DNA of 64,000 bases from an uncultured Bacteroidota bacterium. GTDB lineage: Bacteria > Bacteroidota > Bacteroidia > B-17B0 > Aurantibacillaceae. Of the stretch, positions 1 through 7,062 are shown one piece after another (position 1 is the first letter of the stretch; the number at the start of each line of letters is the position of its first letter). Below the pieces are notes generated by a model. That model had not been told where the DNA came from. It did no database searches and saw only the letters and a program-made list of their open reading frames with translations. The DNA is taken from NCBI GenBank assembly GCA_903893815.1, contig CAITNS010000015.1:1-64000 (forward strand), written 5' to 3'. The position numbers and the translations under genes were made by a program.

Positions 1-182
1 ACAAACCTAAATTCTACTCTAGGTTATTAACAAATAAACACATATTAACAAAAGAAAAAAGAAGCAAAAAAGAAAAAGCTACACAAAATAGTATTAATTT
101 TAAATCATAAAAACATGTCAACCATTTTCAGGAAGAGACAATTAATTTGATTTCGTATATTTACAATCAGCCTTGCTAAATT

Positions 183-971
183 ATGAGTAACGAATTACAA
201 ATAATACCAAAAACTTTACTTGAAGATTTCCAAAAAAATGTTCCAGATAATCTTTCCATAACATTTGAAAAATTAACAGATGCTGAAATTTCAACAGATT
301 CATTTAGTTTTTATACATCTGTATCTTCTGTATTTTCAAGCAAAATAGAAGGTGAAAATATTGAATTAGATAGCTATATTAAACATAAAAAATTCGGAAT
401 AGAATTTCTACCAGATTACACTAAAAAAATAGACGATTTATATAACGCTTACACTTTTGCAAAATATAACAATCTAAACAAAGAAAACATTTCAGAAGCA
501 CATAAATTATTAAGTAAACATATAGTGGCGATTCATAGTCAAGGAAAAGTTAGAACTCAAAACATGTATGTATCTACGCCTGATGGAAAAATAGAATATG
601 TTGCAGCAACACCGTTCGAGGTGCCAAACGAAATGGCTAAATTTTATAATGATATTGATATACTATTGAAATTAAATTTAACTATTGAAGAGGTCTTTTA
701 TTTTGCAGCAATGATTCACTTAGTATTTGTGAAAATACACCCATGGAATGATGGAAATGGAAGGAGCGCACGTTTAATTGAAAAGTGGTTCCTTGCTCAA
801 AAACTTGGTGAGAAAGCTTGGTTTATTCAAAGCGAAAAAAATTACTATCAAAATCATCAAACATATTATAAAAATATCAGACTATTAGGATTAGAATATT
901 CAGAACTTGATTATTCAAAATCAATACCTTTTTTATTGATGCTTACTAGCTCATTAAATATTTCTATTTAA
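183..971 (+). CDS. Fic-domain protein (class II, predicted AMP transferase)
   Basis: A 262-residue Fic protein, predicted to transfer AMP or a related group from a nucleotide to a hydroxyl on a target protein. The core motif HPWNDGNGRSAR is at residues 186-197, with catalytic His186 and the phosphate-binding GNGR loop. An inhibitory-helix motif of the (S/T)xxxE(G/N) type is visible at residues 52-57 (SSKIEG), which places it among Fic proteins autoinhibited by an N-terminal helix. All catalytic residues are intact, so it should be active once relieved. It is the first gene of the cassette region and is followed, in the same reading frame after one TAA, by the tail of a DNA methyltransferase. 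No antitoxin-like small ORF is seen upstream. Target unknown; a toxin or regulator role is inference. Confidence 0.88.
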   Translation: MSNELQIIPKTLLEDFQKNVPDNLSITFEKLTDAEISTDSFSFYTSVSSVFSSKIEGENIELDSYIKHKKFGIEFLPDYTKKIDDLYNAYTFAKYNNLNKENISEAHKLLSKHIVAIHSQGKVRTQNMYVSTPDGKIEYVAATPFEVPNEMAKFYNDIDILLKLNLTIEEVFYFAAMIHLVFVKIHPWNDGNGRSARLIEKWFLAQKLGEKAWFIQSEKNYYQNHQTYYKNIRLLGLEYSELDYSKSIPFLLMLTSSLNISI

Positions 972-998
972 ACACCTTTCGCAAATAAAAAAAGAAAA

Positions 999-1844
999 GT
1001 GCCTCATTACTTTAATTACGAATTAATGAAGCAGTTAAATGGTGACAAACAAATGAAAGATGTTTGGAAATTACCCGCTATTGCACCCTGGGAAAAATCT
1101 TGTGCAAAGCATCCCACACAGAAACCTTTATCTGTTTTAACACGTTTAATATTAGCATCTACAAAACCAGACGCTTGGATTTTAGATCCATTCACAGGTA
1201 GTAGTACTACTGGTATTGCAGCTAACTTAGCAAATAGGCGTTTTTTAGGTATTGACCAAGAAACGGCTTTTTTAGAAATAAGTAAAAAGCGTAAACTAGA
1301 AATTGAAAACCCTACAACAGCCGCATTATATAAAGAAAAAATAAGTGGATTTAATGATAAAGCAGAATATTCATTATTTCTTAATTCGGAGCCTGACCCT
1401 GAAATAAATGTAGCATTAGGATTTTATCGTTCTAAAGAATTACCAGATATAGAAAATAAAAATAAATTTTATTTTCACGCCATTGAAAAAAATAATATTG
1501 TTCAAGATTTTCCAATAGGAATTTTAGATGCTAAAATATTGTTCATTTATTCAGGAGGTAGAAGTAAAGCATCTCACTTTACTGGTTATTATGCGAATAT
1601 TAAAAATGTTGTGCTAAAACATAAATCTAAAATTAAAGGAAAAGAAAATTCAGAAACAGAATTTTATTACGAAGTTGAATTAGAAAGCAATTTCATGAAA
1701 AATAAAAATTTAAAAGTTGAATTAAATCCAAAATCACTTTTAGAAGATGGTGGTAATAAAAACATTGAACTTTTTAAACAATTCTTACCTGCATCAACAA
1801 CTTTTAAAAAAGTATTAGCCGCTAATTTTCTGACATATATATAA
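999..1844 (+). pseudogene. C-terminal fragment of a DNA methyltransferase (N4/N6, beta-type order)
   Basis: A 281-codon frame encoding only the back half of a site-specific DNA amino-methyltransferase. KHPTQKP (residues 37-43) and the SAM-binding motif I DPFTGSSTT (63-71) are clear, followed by FLGID. The catalytic (D/N/S)PP(Y/W) motif, which in this class precedes these, is absent; the fragment begins only about 36 residues before KHPTQKP. The C-terminal 190 residues are not recognised and may be a target-recognition or accessory domain. The only starts are a GTG at 999 or an ATG at 1026. The frame continues upstream without a stop to the TAA that ends the Fic gene. It is most simply a remnant left when the Fic-containing DNA replaced the 5' part. 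Catalysis is not expected. Confidence 0.75.
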
Positions 1845-2185
1845 CCGCATAGATTACTAAGCCGCCACAACTTGTCGACCTGTGTGCATAGACCTAAGTG
1901 TTTAGACCTGTGTGTAATCTCCCCCACATTTTGCAAGCACATTTGGTCGCTTCTTTTTAAAGGAAGTAATTTATTTCTTGCGCCAAATAAGCTTGCAAAA
2001 TGGCTCGCGCTCCTCACAAGACGTAATTAGAACTGGCGGTTTTCCAAACCGCTTTTCCTATCGCGCTATAAAAAACTAAAAACTGTGTTCCAAAAAAAGC
2101 ATTCGGCAACCAACTAACCGCATAGACGCGTTACTGCTTAGTTCGGCAGACACGTACCTGTGTGTAAACTGTGTAGGGTGCACTT
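1845..2185. other. Non-coding stretch with hairpins between methyltransferase remnant and first cassette
   Basis: No convincing gene. It holds a perfect 12-bp inverted repeat (CATTTTGCAAGC at 1927-1938 with GCTTGCAAAATG at 1991-2002), a second short stem with a T-run at 2036-2056, three copies of an ACCTGTGTG-like word (about 1878, 1907 and 2157), and two copies of AACCGCATAGA (1843 and 2115). The large stem has the layout of the cassette-separating sites further on, so this is probably a decayed cassette or attC-like site. Confidence 0.5.
2036..2056 (+). terminator. Possible intrinsic terminator
   Basis: GCGGTTT at 2036-2042 pairs perfectly with AAACCGC at 2046-2052 across a 3-base loop and is followed by TTTT. 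It lies downstream of the Fic/methyltransferase unit. The T-run is short, so the call is modest. Confidence 0.4.
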
Positions 2186-2357
2186 CTGGTAACACACACT
2201 TTATTCAATTTGGGCGGACATCAAAGCATTTGCAAAATCGGTAGAATATTTTTTAATTTTTTCTTTGCAAATGCCTAGCAACATTGTATCTTTAAACAAC
2301 CGTTTCGGTAGACAATGTTTCAAATCCGCACAAGTGCTAGCTGCAAAACGTTACCGG
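2186..2357 (+). repeat. attC-like cassette recombination site 1
   Basis: Begins with the R''-like box CTGGTAAC and ends with the R'-like box GTTACCGG (2350-2357), with predicted crossover between G2350 and T2351. The interior holds an 11-bp stem, GCATTTGCAAA with TTTGCAAATGC, and the words GGGCGGACATCAAAGC, GTATCTTTA and TTTCGGTAGACAA, which recur in sites 2 and 6. About 170 bp, long for an attC but within the known range. It separates the methyltransferase remnant region from the first GNAT-like cassette. Confidence 0.65.
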
Positions 2358-2423
2358 CAAGGCTAGAACAGCAATTACATATAACAATTTTCATTTTTGA
2401 CAAGTTTTACTTATCTTTAAAGA

Positions 2424-2951
2424 GTGAAAAAGCCTATAAAACAACTTCTTGACTTTCATGTCGACAAATTGACAAACTCAATTGAAAACGTTATTACTAA
2501 AGACAGTTTTAAGACTGATATTTTACCTTTAAGTCCTAAAGACTTAAAAAATATTACAAAAAAAAATGGGTGGCGTTTTAATTGGTCAGACGAATTTAAA
2601 GCCTCTGACCGAACAGCATATAAACTTGTAATTGTAAATAATGTTTACATCATTCAAGGACTTATCAGTTTAACTCCACAACACGATAACGTTTTCATGC
2701 ATTTAATTGAGACCGCTCCTTTTAATTTTGGAAAAAACAAAATGTATGAAGGTGTTCCTGGTAATCTTGTTGCTTTTGCTTGCAGACAATCATTTCTGAG
2801 AGGTACTGAAGGCTATGTTTCTTTTCGTTCAAAAACAAATTTAATTAGTCATTACACAGAGACGCTTGGGGCAATACATTATGGCGGACATTTAATGATT
2901 ATTAATACTGAAGCAGCATTAAAACTAATCGAAAAATATTTTAAACAATGA
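2424..2951 (+). CDS. GNAT-like cassette protein, copy 1 (possible toxin or acetyltransferase)
   Basis: A 175-residue protein with a GTG start, chosen because its MKK N-terminus aligns with the ATG-started second copy at 7719. The C-terminal half resembles a GNAT acetyltransferase: YEGVPGNLVAFA (acetyl-CoA loop region), then a helix, GYVSF, SKTNLISHYTETLGA and a final strand and helix. The N-terminal half carries a conserved GWRFNW motif. The gene overlaps the next tiny gene by 4 bp (ATGA), suggesting translational coupling. Copy 2 is the same length and more than half identical by eye, and a third broken copy lies at 62832-63239. GNAT toxins exist in type II toxin-antitoxin systems, but there the antitoxin is usually an upstream ribbon-helix-helix protein, unlike here. 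Function not known; the GNAT call is from pattern only. Confidence 0.7.
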   Translation: MKKPIKQLLDFHVDKLTNSIENVITKDSFKTDILPLSPKDLKNITKKNGWRFNWSDEFKASDRTAYKLVIVNNVYIIQGLISLTPQHDNVFMHLIETAPFNFGKNKMYEGVPGNLVAFACRQSFLRGTEGYVSFRSKTNLISHYTETLGAIHYGGHLMIINTEAALKLIEKYFKQ

Positions 2952-3097
2952 AAAAGAAATTAAAACTTGACGACTTGGATGTAACATTTGATCCTACTCC
3001 GTTAACTGAAGACGAAAAACATCTTATAAGTGAATTTATTCGTCAGGACAAAGAGAAGCGTAGAAAAAAGAACGAACGTAAACGTATCGCTGCTTAA
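2948..3097 (+). CDS. Tiny charged partner of GNAT-like protein, copy 1
   Basis: A 49-residue ORF overlapping the stop of the GNAT-like gene by 4 bp (ATGA). Its N-terminal half is acidic (LDDLDVTFDPTPLTEDE) and its C-terminus very basic (KEKRRKKNERKR). It is real: the second GNAT-like gene is followed by a homologous 43-residue ORF with the same layout, MKKK, LDVxF, PLTxDE, then SEF/SEY and a Lys-rich end. No known antitoxin fold is recognised. As the second gene of a two-gene cassette it could be an antitoxin, a chaperone or a regulator that binds DNA or RNA through its basic tail; this is inference. Confidence 0.7.
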   Translation: MKKKLKLDDLDVTFDPTPLTEDEKHLISEFIRQDKEKRRKKNERKRIAA

Positions 3098-3107
3098 AAT
3101 AAAAGCC

Positions 3108-3283
3108 CATCCGGTAACACACGGTTTGCCTTATTTGGGCGGACATCAAAACATTTGCAAAATCGGTAGACAATTTTTCTATTTTTCTTTGCAATTGCAT
3201 AGCAACATGGTATCTTTATTTAAACATTTCGGTAGACAACGGTTTCAAAACGGCCGAAGCAAGCCGCGAAAACGTTATGCGGC
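3108..3283 (+). repeat. attC-like cassette recombination site 2
   Basis: R''-like CCGGTAAC at 3111-3118 is the exact complement of the GTTACCGG that opens this cassette at 2350, so the two ends of the excised circle would rebuild one site. The R'-like box is GTTATGCGG at 3274-3282. The interior carries TTTGCAAAATCGGTAGAC, CTTTGCAA, GTATCTTTA and TTTCGGTAGACAACGGTTTC, shared with sites 1 and 6. An open frame running through this site from 3030 is not a gene. Confidence 0.7.
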
Positions 3284-3333
3284 ATGCTTTAGAAGAAACC
3301 ATTCACTTGAAACAGCCTAATTGAGAACGAGAA

Positions 3334-3900
3334 ATGATTGAAATAAAAAAATATTTCCAAAAAATGGTTGCTATTTCTGAAAAAGATTGGGAATTCTTTT
3401 CATCTAAACTTGTAAGACGTGAATTTGCTAAAAATTCAATAATTTTAAAAGTAGGTCATAAAGAAAAATACTTATCTTTTATAGAGAAGGGAATTGTTAG
3501 AAAATGTATTCCACAAGAATTTGATGATTTAACTTTTGAATTTGCATTCGTCAATAATTTTGTGTCCGCATATGATTTTTTCTTGACACAAGAACCATCA
3601 ACTTACCAATTAGAAACCTTGACAGACACTATACTCTGGAGCGTATCGTATAATGACTTGGAAATAATTTATGACAATACGGAAATTGGCAACACAATTG
3701 GAAGATTGGCAAGCGAAGACCTGTTTATGAAAAAATCTAAGAGAGAATTATCTTTATTAATCCAATCTGCCCAGGAACGTTATTTGAAATTATTTACAGA
3801 ACAGCCCGAATTGTTGCAATTTATTCCATTAAAATACATAGCTTCTTATATTGGAGTAACGCCACAAGCGCTAAGTAGAATAAGAAAACGTATTTCTTAA
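3334..3900 (+). CDS. Crp/Fnr-family transcriptional regulator
   Basis: A 188-residue protein with the layout of the Crp/Fnr family: an N-terminal cyclic-nucleotide-binding-like beta roll (about residues 8-115, including FIEKGIVRKC), a long dimerisation helix, and a short C-terminal helix-turn-helix (PLKYIASYIGVTPQALSRIRKR, about 165-186; the recognition helix follows GVTP). Such short Crp-like proteins are common in Bacteroidota and often do not bind cAMP. It is the first gene of a two-gene cassette (3274-4588) and starts 60 bp after the crossover. The gene behind it has its own promoter, so the regulator may control it and itself; ligand unknown. Confidence 0.85.
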   Translation: MIEIKKYFQKMVAISEKDWEFFSSKLVRREFAKNSIILKVGHKEKYLSFIEKGIVRKCIPQEFDDLTFEFAFVNNFVSAYDFFLTQEPSTYQLETLTDTILWSVSYNDLEIIYDNTEIGNTIGRLASEDLFMKKSKRELSLLIQSAQERYLKLFTEQPELLQFIPLKYIASYIGVTPQALSRIRKRIS

Positions 3901-3910
3901 CCCAAGTTCA

Positions 3911-3941
3911 TTGTTTGAATTTTAGCTTATTAGTAATTTTG
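3911..3941 (+). promoter_or_regulatory. Bacteroidota-type promoter
   Basis: TTG at 3911-3913, a 20-base spacer, and TAATTTTG at 3934-3941, matching the TAnnTTTG -7 element. It lies 24 bp before the ATG of the SnoaL-like gene, so that gene can be expressed separately from the Crp-like regulator in front of it. Confidence 0.55.
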
Positions 3942-3965
3942 TAACTCATCAATTAAAAAAGAGTA

Positions 3966-4493
3966 ATGGAAAAATTATTATTATTGTTAGTATTATGTAT
4001 CGTTGCAGCAACTTCGCTAATTGCCCAAGACTTAAGCCCTTATCATTATATTATAAAGGGAATTGTAAAGAAGAACTTCAAATCTATAACAGAGCACCGT
4101 TATGACGAGGTTTTAAAGGGAGTTTCTAATAAAGAATTAGAACATACTTTTGCAGGTGATAACTGCTTAGGTGGTACACGCCATGATAAAGAAAGCTTGA
4201 AAAGATGGTTTGAAAGAGTGGGAATTGTACTTCCAAAACTTAAATTTGAGGTAACAGACATTCAGGTTAAAGGAAATTCAGCCAAAACCCTTGTTATTGC
4301 AAGGTGGACAGCAACTTGTCATTTATTAAATGGTGAGCCCTACATAAATAAAGGAGTTCATTTTATCACATTGAAATGGGGAAAGGCTGTTAAATTTGAT
4401 GTTTATGAAGATACTAAAACTGTATCTCATGGTTTAGATGTTCAATTTGAATCAGGTATCAAGGAAGCTAAAGCTCCCAAAATTGAAAGCTAA
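3966..4493 (+). CDS. Exported SnoaL/NTF2-like protein
   Basis: A 175-residue protein with a clear signal peptide (residues 1-20, hydrophobic LLLLLVLCIVAATSLIA, then QD). The mature part, HRYDEVLKGVS...LGGTRHDKESLKRWFERV...LVIARWTATCHLLNG...HFITLKWGK, has the helix-then-curved-sheet order of the SnoaL/NTF2-like fold. Such domains bind small ligands or act as isomerases or hydrolases; no substrate can be assigned. It shares a cassette with a Crp-like regulator. Only the fold is proposed, with moderate confidence; the export signal is firm. Confidence 0.65.
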   Translation: MEKLLLLLVLCIVAATSLIAQDLSPYHYIIKGIVKKNFKSITEHRYDEVLKGVSNKELEHTFAGDNCLGGTRHDKESLKRWFERVGIVLPKLKFEVTDIQVKGNSAKTLVIARWTATCHLLNGEPYINKGVHFITLKWGKAVKFDVYEDTKTVSHGLDVQFESGIKEAKAPKIES

Positions 4494-4579
4494 AAATTAC
4501 ATCTAACATAAACAGCTATGGCAATTGGTACTTTTGCTTGAATTGGATTAAAAGATTGGACGACAGTATAATAGCACGA

Positions 4580-4765
4580 CCGCATAACACAACCTAAATC
4601 CCATTTGGGCATTCGGCTTCGGCTTTTGCAAAAGCGGTAGCTCCCGCGAAAGACAATTATTTTCGCTTTGCAAATGTCTAATAAAATTATAGCTTTGTTA
4701 GTAATATTTCGGTAGAAACGGTTTCAAATCCCCAAACAGAAATAAACCGCGAAAACGTTAAAGGC
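4580..4765 (+). repeat. attC-like cassette recombination site 3
   Basis: R''-like CCGCATAAC at 4580-4588 is the exact complement of GTTATGCGG that opens this cassette at 3274. The R'-like box is GTTAAAGGC at 4757-4765. The interior has a stem of CTTTTGCAAAAGCGGTAG against CGCTTTGCAAATG, plus ATTTCGGTAGAAACGGTTTC as in the other long sites. Confidence 0.7.
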
Positions 4766-4774
4766 AATTAAAAT

Positions 4775-5518
4775 ATGACAAGAAAAGCCATAATGATAGG
4801 TTCACCAGGACCAAAAAATACTAAGCAGTATTTAAAGGGCGTAGATACAGATTTACATCACTTTGTAAGTTTTTTAAAATCACCTATTGGTGGTTCTTGG
4901 GAGGATAATGAAATTGCAGGACTGTTTAAATGCCCATCTGAAAATTTGATTGAATTATTCCAAAGTACTTATACTGATTTCTTACTTGTATATTTTTCCG
5001 GCCATGGTCATCAAGATTTAAAAGAAACCAATATTACAATAAACGACTCCGAATCACTTTCTGTTTCTCAACTAATTTCGATTATAAAAGCACCTAAAGC
5101 ACTAATAATTATTGATACTTGCCGAAAATACTTAGTTGAAGAATACTCAAGTTTCTCAGGCCCTGAATATTTATCCTTTGAATCAACTTTAAATCAACCA
5201 AATTCTAGTGAAAAATATATGCAAATAATTTCTGAAAGTATAGATGGTATTTCTTTAGCTTATGCTTGCTCTGTTGGTGAAATAAGTAATGATACAGAAT
5301 TAGGAGGCGATTATACTTATTCATTGCTAAAAACATCTCTGGAATGGCATGAGAACCAAAATAATCAAAGCGTATTATCTATAAATGGTGCGAATGATTT
5401 AGCTCATCAGTATTTGAAATTCAAATCAAATTTTGATCAGAATCCAAAAATTGTAACAATAAATGATAAAGAAGGAAACTTGAATTTCCCATTTGCAATA
5501 AAATTAAACAGCCTTTAA
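4775..5518 (+). CDS. Caspase-like peptidase (C14-type), cassette copy 1
   Basis: A 247-residue stand-alone caspase/metacaspase-like domain. The catalytic pair is visible: His77 in YFSGHGH and Cys116 in IIIDTCR, each after a hydrophobic beta strand. The GV-D-D helix and the SPIGGSW segment near residues 22-42 are shared with the paralogue in the next cassette (5709-6482), which has SPIGGAF. No extra domain, signal peptide or membrane segment. Bacterial caspase-like proteases act in programmed cell death and phage defence, for example cleaving gasdermins or other toxins, but no gasdermin, nucleotide cyclase or NLR partner is present. The gene starts only 10 bp into the cassette, and its TAA stop lies inside the recombination box at its end. 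Confidence 0.85.
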   Translation: MTRKAIMIGSPGPKNTKQYLKGVDTDLHHFVSFLKSPIGGSWEDNEIAGLFKCPSENLIELFQSTYTDFLLVYFSGHGHQDLKETNITINDSESLSVSQLISIIKAPKALIIIDTCRKYLVEEYSSFSGPEYLSFESTLNQPNSSEKYMQIISESIDGISLAYACSVGEISNDTELGGDYTYSLLKTSLEWHENQNNQSVLSINGANDLAHQYLKFKSNFDQNPKIVTINDKEGNLNFPFAIKLNSL

Positions 5519-5600
5519 CAGCGTGTAAGCAATATTGCCTTGCCCTTGCACATGCGGGACAACACAAGGCAACATCTCCTACACGCAAACCGTTACCACT
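5511..5600 (+). repeat. attC-like cassette recombination site 4 (short, strongly folded)
   Basis: R''-like GCCTTTAAC at 5511-5519 is the exact complement of GTTAAAGGC that opens the cassette at 4757. R'-like GTTACCAC is at 5592-5599. Between them GCGTGTA pairs with TACACGC and GCCTTG with CAAGGC, giving a classic attC hairpin in about 90 bp. It lacks the GGGCGGACATC and TTTCGGTAGAC words of the longer sites, so it is a second type of site within one array. The stop codon of the caspase-like gene (5516-5518) lies inside R''. Confidence 0.75.
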
Positions 5601-5654
5601 CATAGGAGTTGACAAAATTCGGCAGACAAATTTTCGGTAAGACAAAACATTTCT

Positions 5655-5662
5655 TACCTTTG
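5655..5662 (+). promoter_or_regulatory. Putative -7 element for second caspase-like gene
   Basis: TACCTTTG matches the TAnnTTTG consensus and lies 46 bp before the ATG at 5709. No good TTTG is seen about 20 bases further upstream, so the call is weak. Confidence 0.35.
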
Positions 5663-5708
5663 ATATATAGACAACAAAGAAGTTTTTACTCACTTTTATT
5701 TAACCATA

Positions 5709-6482
5709 ATGTTTACACGTCGTATTTTTATAGTTGGTTCTCCTGTTAATGAAGATGATGCTTTTCAAAGCGGTGTAAAGGCAGACGTTATTAATTACAA
5801 ACGTTATTTTCAATCACCGATAGGTGGTGCTTTTGATCCTGACCACGAGATTACAATTTTAAAAAATCCAAGTTGGAAACGATTAAAAGCTCATTTAATG
5901 TCTTCACCAGCCGACTTTACAATTTTCATTTATACTGGACATGGTTTCTTCGCGACTAATACAGGAAAGATAGTTTTTAATATCAGTGAGGAGGATGCTG
6001 TTGCGGCTCAGACCATTATTGATCATATCCAATCACCTAAAAAACTAATTATATCTGATGCGTGTCAGAGTTACATGGAAGGATATAATTACCTTGAGGG
6101 TATCGGCGATGTGGAACAATACATGAGTTTCCGTTCATCGGTCACAAAACCTCGTGCGCGTCAATTATTCAATCGTGCTATAATAGACAGTCCAAATGGG
6201 ACACAGCTTTTTATGTCATGTTCACGTGGACAAGAGTCAGTATTATCGCCAACTGGTAGCTTTTTTAGTTATGCTCTGCTAACTTCGTCTCAATCTTGGT
6301 CGAATACAAATTCGCATAATACTGTTTTGACTGCTCTTCAAGCTGGCAAAATGACGACTACTTTTCTTAAAAGGAAATATTCTTCAGAGCTAACAATCCA
6401 AAGATCTTCATGTTTGGTAACTAAACTAAGACCTAACTTTCCTATTGGTGTGAAATACGCTCCTCTCCAACTCCTGTATTAG
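5709..6482 (+). CDS. Caspase-like peptidase (C14-type), cassette copy 2
   Basis: A 257-residue stand-alone caspase-like domain, paralogous to the gene in the preceding cassette. Catalytic His78 lies in FIYTGHG and Cys119 in IISDACQ. RRIFIVGSP at the N-terminus, GVKAD, SPIGGAF and FMSCSRGQESV match corresponding segments of copy 1 (KAIMIGSP, GVDTD, SPIGGSW, YACSVGE). Both active-site residues are present in both copies, so neither looks dead, while the rest has diverged strongly. This points to two specificities rather than a recent duplication. It sits alone in its cassette, starting about 115 bp after the crossover. Role is unknown; defence or stress-induced proteolysis is inference from the family. 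Confidence 0.85.
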   Translation: MFTRRIFIVGSPVNEDDAFQSGVKADVINYKRYFQSPIGGAFDPDHEITILKNPSWKRLKAHLMSSPADFTIFIYTGHGFFATNTGKIVFNISEEDAVAAQTIIDHIQSPKKLIISDACQSYMEGYNYLEGIGDVEQYMSFRSSVTKPRARQLFNRAIIDSPNGTQLFMSCSRGQESVLSPTGSFFSYALLTSSQSWSNTNSHNTVLTALQAGKMTTTFLKRKYSSELTIQRSSCLVTKLRPNFPIGVKYAPLQLLY

Positions 6483-6730
6483 TAGGGTGTTAACCTTTTT
6501 GTTTTTATCGGCGGACAACTAAGTTAAATGTAAACTGGGTGTGACCCTACGAAGTGTTAACAGCACCTTTGCGTCAGCGGGCGGAAGTGTAATTTTTTTG
6601 CTTGTAATTTTGCCTGCTTCGCAGAAAGTTGTATCTTCCTACAAGCAAAAAAAGAGGCAGCATTTCGGTAACTAATTTATTTTTGTGGGTTTAGACAGTT
6701 GAGTGTTCTAAAGCCAGCCGAACGCAAAGC
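6483..6730 (+). repeat. Degenerate attC-like region 5
   Basis: No gene. It starts with GGTGTTAAC (6486-6494), one base off the complement of the GTTACCAC that opens this cassette. It contains ATCGGCGGACAAC, a perfect 14-bp inverted repeat (TTTTTTTGCTTGTA at 6593-6606 with TACAAGCAAAAAAA at 6640-6653), GTATCTTCC and ATTTCGGTAACTAA, all echoes of the other sites. The exact R' box cannot be placed; two sites may have merged here. Confidence 0.45.
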
Positions 6731-6766
6731 TCCAAACCTTTAATGGCAAGCACAAAAAACGACACA

Positions 6767-6798
6767 TTTGCTTTATACGTATAATATTTATATATTTG
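6767..6798 (+). promoter_or_regulatory. Bacteroidota-type promoter of the DUF6364/PIN pair
   Basis: TTTG at 6767-6770, a 20-base spacer containing the palindromic ATACGTAT, then TATATTTG at 6791-6798. It ends 18 bp before the ATG at 6817. The spacer palindrome could be the binding site for the antitoxin, which would fit autoregulation; this is inference. Confidence 0.65.
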
Positions 6799-6816
6799 TA
6801 CGTAAAAAAACAAATC

Positions 6817-7062
6817 ATGGACACAAAATTGACACTTAAGCTTGAACAGACAATTATCGAAAAGGCAAAAGACTATGCGAAACATCACGGAACTAGTCTT
6901 TCAAAATTAATTGAAAACTACCTGCTAAATATTACTAGTGAAAAAGGTAAGGAAGAAAAAATAACACCATTGGTTAAAAGTTTATCAGGGATAATAAATC
7001 TCCCAGAAGAATTTGACCATAAAAAAGGGTATTCTGATTTTTTAATTAATAAATACAAGTAA
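6817..7062 (+). CDS. DUF6364-type ribbon-helix-helix antitoxin
   Basis: An 81-residue antitoxin. The start is the ATG at 6817; a longer frame from TTG 6796 would begin inside the -7 promoter element and is rejected. The N-terminus MDTKLTLKLEQTIIEKAKDY and the following GTSLSKLIENYL form a ribbon-helix-helix with the usual TLKL strand. The remaining part (PLVKSLSGIINLPEEFD) is the toxin-binding tail typical of the family. Its TAA overlaps the ATG of the PIN toxin by one base. Expected to neutralise the PIN protein and repress the promoter in front. Confidence 0.85.
   Translation: MDTKLTLKLEQTIIEKAKDYAKHHGTSLSKLIENYLLNITSEKGKEEKITPLVKSLSGIINLPEEFDHKKGYSDFLINKYK

Noticed and set aside
1667-2017. 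A 116-codon minus-strand open frame
   Set aside because: It overlaps the methyltransferase remnant and the hairpin region, has low complexity and resembles nothing; treated as a shadow.
3030-3320. A 96-codon + strand open frame across the end of the first GNAT-like cassette
   Set aside because: It runs out of frame through the tiny partner gene and all of attC-like site 2; its sequence follows the repeat, not a protein.
5421-5693. A 90-codon minus-strand open frame
   Set aside because: It spans the end of the caspase-like gene and the complementary strand of attC-like site 4; no start signal or protein-like pattern.
6796-6816. TTG start for the DUF6364 antitoxin
   Set aside because: The TTG is part of the -7 promoter element TATATTTG, so it would not be on the transcript.
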